A stretch of DNA of 39,017 bases from an uncultured Bacteroidota bacterium (GTDB taxonomy: Bacteria > Bacteroidota > Bacteroidia > Bacteroidales > P3). Of the stretch, positions 37,003 to 39,017 are shown piece after piece; the stretch's first letter is position 1; each line of letters begins with the position of its first letter. Location: assembly GCA_902784865.1 (NCBI GenBank), contig CACZWL010000020.1, forward strand, positions 1-39,017. Reading direction: 5' to 3'. The notes beneath the pieces are model-generated. The model made no database searches. It was given only the letters and a program-made list of their open reading frames with translations, and was not told the origin of the DNA. A program made the position numbers and the translations under genes.

Positions 37003-38895
37003 TCAGACGAGGTGCAGACGGAGGTCGGGGTCGAGGGTGAGGAGGCCGCGGTCGAGCATGTCGCGGAGCCGGTCGGGGACGTCGGCGAGTCCGCGGTCCT
37101 CGAGCATGGCGCAGAGGTCGGGGACCGACAGGGGCGAGGCCTTCAGCGCATCGAGGACGGCTTGGCGGACGGCGTCGCCGTCGGCGCGGTGTTTCTGGCA
37201 CACGTCGCACTGGCCGCAGTCTGCCGAAGCCTGCTCGCCGAAGTAGGCCAGCAGCTGGCGGCTGCGGCAGGGCGCGTCGGAGGTAACGTAGGCCTGCATG
37301 GCCTCGAGGCGGCGCAGGGCAGCCTCCTTGACCTGCTGGTAGTCCTTGTCGGACAGCAGTATCTCGCGCTCGTCGACGCGCGAGGAGGCGAAAATCACCT
37401 GCGGCTTCTTGGGGCGCGGGCGGTATTCGACGACCTTCATGTCGTCCAGCTGTTTGAGCATGGCCCGCACGTCCGACGCATTGGCTCCGAAGCGGTTGGC
37501 TATGCGGTCCTCGTCGATGGCCACCGGCTCGGTGAAGAGGCCGGGATAGAGGCGCATGAGCAGCTGCAGCAGGCCGCCGAGGCGCTGGTGGCTGACCTCG
37601 ACGCGGTAGACTTCGCTGCGCGAGAGGGGTATGTAGAGCGACGAGGCGGCATCTTCGTGCTCGGGGAGAGCGATTAGGCCTTCGCGCTCAAGGAAGCGGC
37701 AGGCGCTGTAGAACTCGCGCGGGCTGAAGGAGTAGGTGTGGCAGAGGACCTCGATGTCGAAGTCGAAACTGCTGCCCGAACCGCTGCCGACGGGAATCTT
37801 GTAGTGGTTGCAGAGGGCGCGGTAGACGTTGCGTATGTGCTGCACGGGCGGGAAGTCGGCGGCATAGCCCTTGCGCAGGAGGGCTATGTCGGCATCGGGG
37901 TAGCAGAGGAGCGCGGCGAGCGAGGGCTGCCCGTCGCGGCCGGCGCGCCCAGCCTCCTGGAAGTAGGCCTCGAGCGACTCCGGTATGTCCATGTGCACCA
38001 CGAAGCGCACGTCGGGCTTGTCGATGCCCATGCCGAAGGCATTGGTCGCCACCATGACCTGCGACGTGCCGTCCATCCACTGCGCCTGCCGCGCATCGCG
38101 CTCGCGGGTGTCGAGGCCGGCGTGGTAGTAGGTGGCCGAGACGCCGTTCTCGGCCAGGAAGCGGGCAAGGGACTGCGTGCCGCGACGGCTGCGGGTGTAG
38201 ACGATGCCGCTGCCGCCAACCTGGCGGATGATGCGCAGCAGACGACGGCTCTTGTCGGCATCGCGTACCACCCTGTAGGCCAAGTTGCTGCGCATGAACG
38301 AGGACTGGAAACGGCGACACTGGTGCATCTGCAGGTGGTGGCAGATGTCGTCGGCCACGGCAGGGGTGGCGGTGGCGGTGAGGGCCAAGAGGGGTGCCGA
38401 GGGATGGTAGGCGCGGATGGCGGCAATCTCGAGGTAGGGCGGCCGGAAGTCGTAGCCCCATTGCGACACGCAGTGGGCTTCGTCAACGGCAATCAGGCTT
38501 ACCTTCATCCGGCGCAGATGCTCGATGAACAGGCGCTGGCGGAGGCGTTCAGGCGAGACGTAGAGGAGCTTCAGGTCGCCGCTGATGGCGTTGTAGAGCA
38601 CATTGTTGAGCACCAGACGGCTCATGCCCGACACCAGGCAGGCGGCTTTGATGTGGCGGTCGTTGAGCTGCTGCACCTGATCCTTCATCAGGGCTATGAG
38701 CGGCGAGACGACAAGGCATACCCCCTCGCGGAGAAGCGCGGGCAGCTGGTAGCAGAGCGACTTGCCGCCGCCAGTAGGAAGCAGGGCCAGCGTATCGTGG
38801 CCCTGCATGACGGAGTCGACAATCTCTTCCTGCAGTGGGCGGAAGGCGTCGTAGCCCCAGTATTTCTTCAGCAGTCTGTGCTTCTCGTCGGTCAA
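37003..38895 (-). CDS. recQ: ATP-dependent DNA helicase RecQ
   Basis: This is a 3'-5' DNA helicase for recombination and fork repair. The protein has 630 residues with a TTG start at 38895, which overlaps the previous gene's TGA (TTGA) and gives the natural start (M)TDEKHRLLKKYWGYDAFR. It shows the Q-motif region FRPLQEEIV, Walker A LLPTGGGKSLCYQLPAL, DEAHC, LTATATP, ATNAFGMGIDKPDVRFVVH and QEAGRAGRDG. The RQC zinc region has C...CGQCDVC. A winged-helix-like part follows, and the tail (VRQAVLDALKASPLSVPDLC) looks helical. I see no clear HRDC domain. Start choice is by family alignment and the overlap. Confidence 0.92.
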   Translation of the reverse strand: MTDEKHRLLKKYWGYDAFRPLQEEIVDSVMQGHDTLALLPTGGGKSLCYQLPALLREGVCLVVSPLIALMKDQVQQLNDRHIKAACLVSGMSRLVLNNVLYNAISGDLKLLYVSPERLRQRLFIEHLRRMKVSLIAVDEAHCVSQWGYDFRPPYLEIAAIRAYHPSAPLLALTATATPAVADDICHHLQMHQCRRFQSSFMRSNLAYRVVRDADKSRRLLRIIRQVGGSGIVYTRSRRGTQSLARFLAENGVSATYYHAGLDTRERDARQAQWMDGTSQVMVATNAFGMGIDKPDVRFVVHMDIPESLEAYFQEAGRAGRDGQPSLAALLCYPDADIALLRKGYAADFPPVQHIRNVYRALCNHYKIPVGSGSGSSFDFDIEVLCHTYSFSPREFYSACRFLEREGLIALPEHEDAASSLYIPLSRSEVYRVEVSHQRLGGLLQLLMRLYPGLFTEPVAIDEDRIANRFGANASDVRAMLKQLDDMKVVEYRPRPKKPQVIFASSRVDEREILLSDKDYQQVKEAALRRLEAMQAYVTSDAPCRSRQLLAYFGEQASADCGQCDVCQKHRADGDAVRQAVLDALKASPLSVPDLCAMLEDRGLADVPDRLRDMLDRGLLTLDPDLRLHLV

Positions 38896-39017
38896 CGGAG
38901 TAGGGTTATATTGCCTTGGAACTGGCTGAGGGTGGTGGTGCCGGGCTTGCGGAAGCGGCAGGTGTAGACGTAGGTGCCCTGCGGCAGGTCCTCGCCGTCG
39001 TGCGTGCCGTCCCACTG
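38892..39017 (-). CDS. 3' end of a T9SS type B cargo protein (gliding motility-associated C-terminal domain), partial
   Basis: Only the last 41 residues lie in the window, read in frame to the TGA at 38894-38892. The sequence (QWDGTHDGEDLPQGTYVYTC, ending GNITLLR) matches the end of the gliding motility-associated C-terminal (type B sorting) domain: WDG...G..LP.GTYVY.....G.ITLLR. The gene begins beyond the right edge. Its stop overlaps the recQ TTG start, so recQ is probably cotranscribed and translationally coupled. Confidence 0.85.
   Translation of the reverse strand, partial: QWDGTHDGEDLPQGTYVYTCRFRKPGTTTLSQFQGNITLLR

Overview
The window reads as a chromosomal segment of a GC-rich member of the Bacteroidota, most likely order Bacteroidales. 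Promoters repeatedly match the Bacteroidota form (TTTG, about 19 bp, TAnnTTTG). Several secreted proteins carry type IX secretion (T9SS) C-terminal sorting domains. The gene families (GSCFA, PorE-like TPR/propeller protein, choice-of-anchor L, Bacteroidota-type DnaE with an insertion in its PHP domain) point the same way. I cannot name a genus.

Layout. 1-5030: a secreted coiled-coil protein (-) and dnaE (+), divergently transcribed. 5195-9524: a visibly AT-rich island of three overlapping genes: a Sel1-repeat/BspA-type LRR protein, a possible NADAR-like protein, and a DarT-like ADP-ribosyltransferase fused to a degenerate vWA-like domain. I read it as an acquired conflict or toxin-antitoxin module, and it is the best candidate for a new system here. 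9538-12080: a small ORF, a DUF4143-type ATPase and a GSCFA protein. 12283-13819: ddl, a cupin and tRNA-Cys. 13943-17084: a histidine kinase with a lipoprotein-type leader, an unusual response regulator and a small Sel1 protein. 17208-19636: a SUMF1-fold lipoprotein coupled to nadB. 19648-21165: a T9SS cargo protein (-). 21408-25731: a membrane EEP-family protein, nth, and a BatA-like vWA membrane protein apparently fused to a lipoprotein through heptamer repeats. 25790-27319: an outer-membrane protein and a LuxR-type regulator, divergent around two near-identical operators. 27625-31275: a large T9SS adhesin-like protein. 31494-36845: sufC, sufD, a PorE-like protein and an MsbA-like ABC exporter, tightly packed. 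37003-39017: recQ (-), coupled to the 3' end of another T9SS cargo gene (type B sorting domain).

Between and inside the genes are three repeat systems: (i) a polypyrimidine/G-rich intergenic element, up to five copies, mostly just past gene ends; (ii) a 52-bp element present twice in inverted orientation 10 kb apart; (iii) period-7 (heptanucleotide) tracts inserted in frame into coding genes, with seven clusters in the BatA-like gene alone.

The genes fall into housekeeping functions (replication and repair: dnaE, nth, recQ; cell wall: ddl; NAD: nadB; Fe-S assembly: sufCD; export: MsbA-like), envelope and T9SS functions, and one foreign-looking conflict island.
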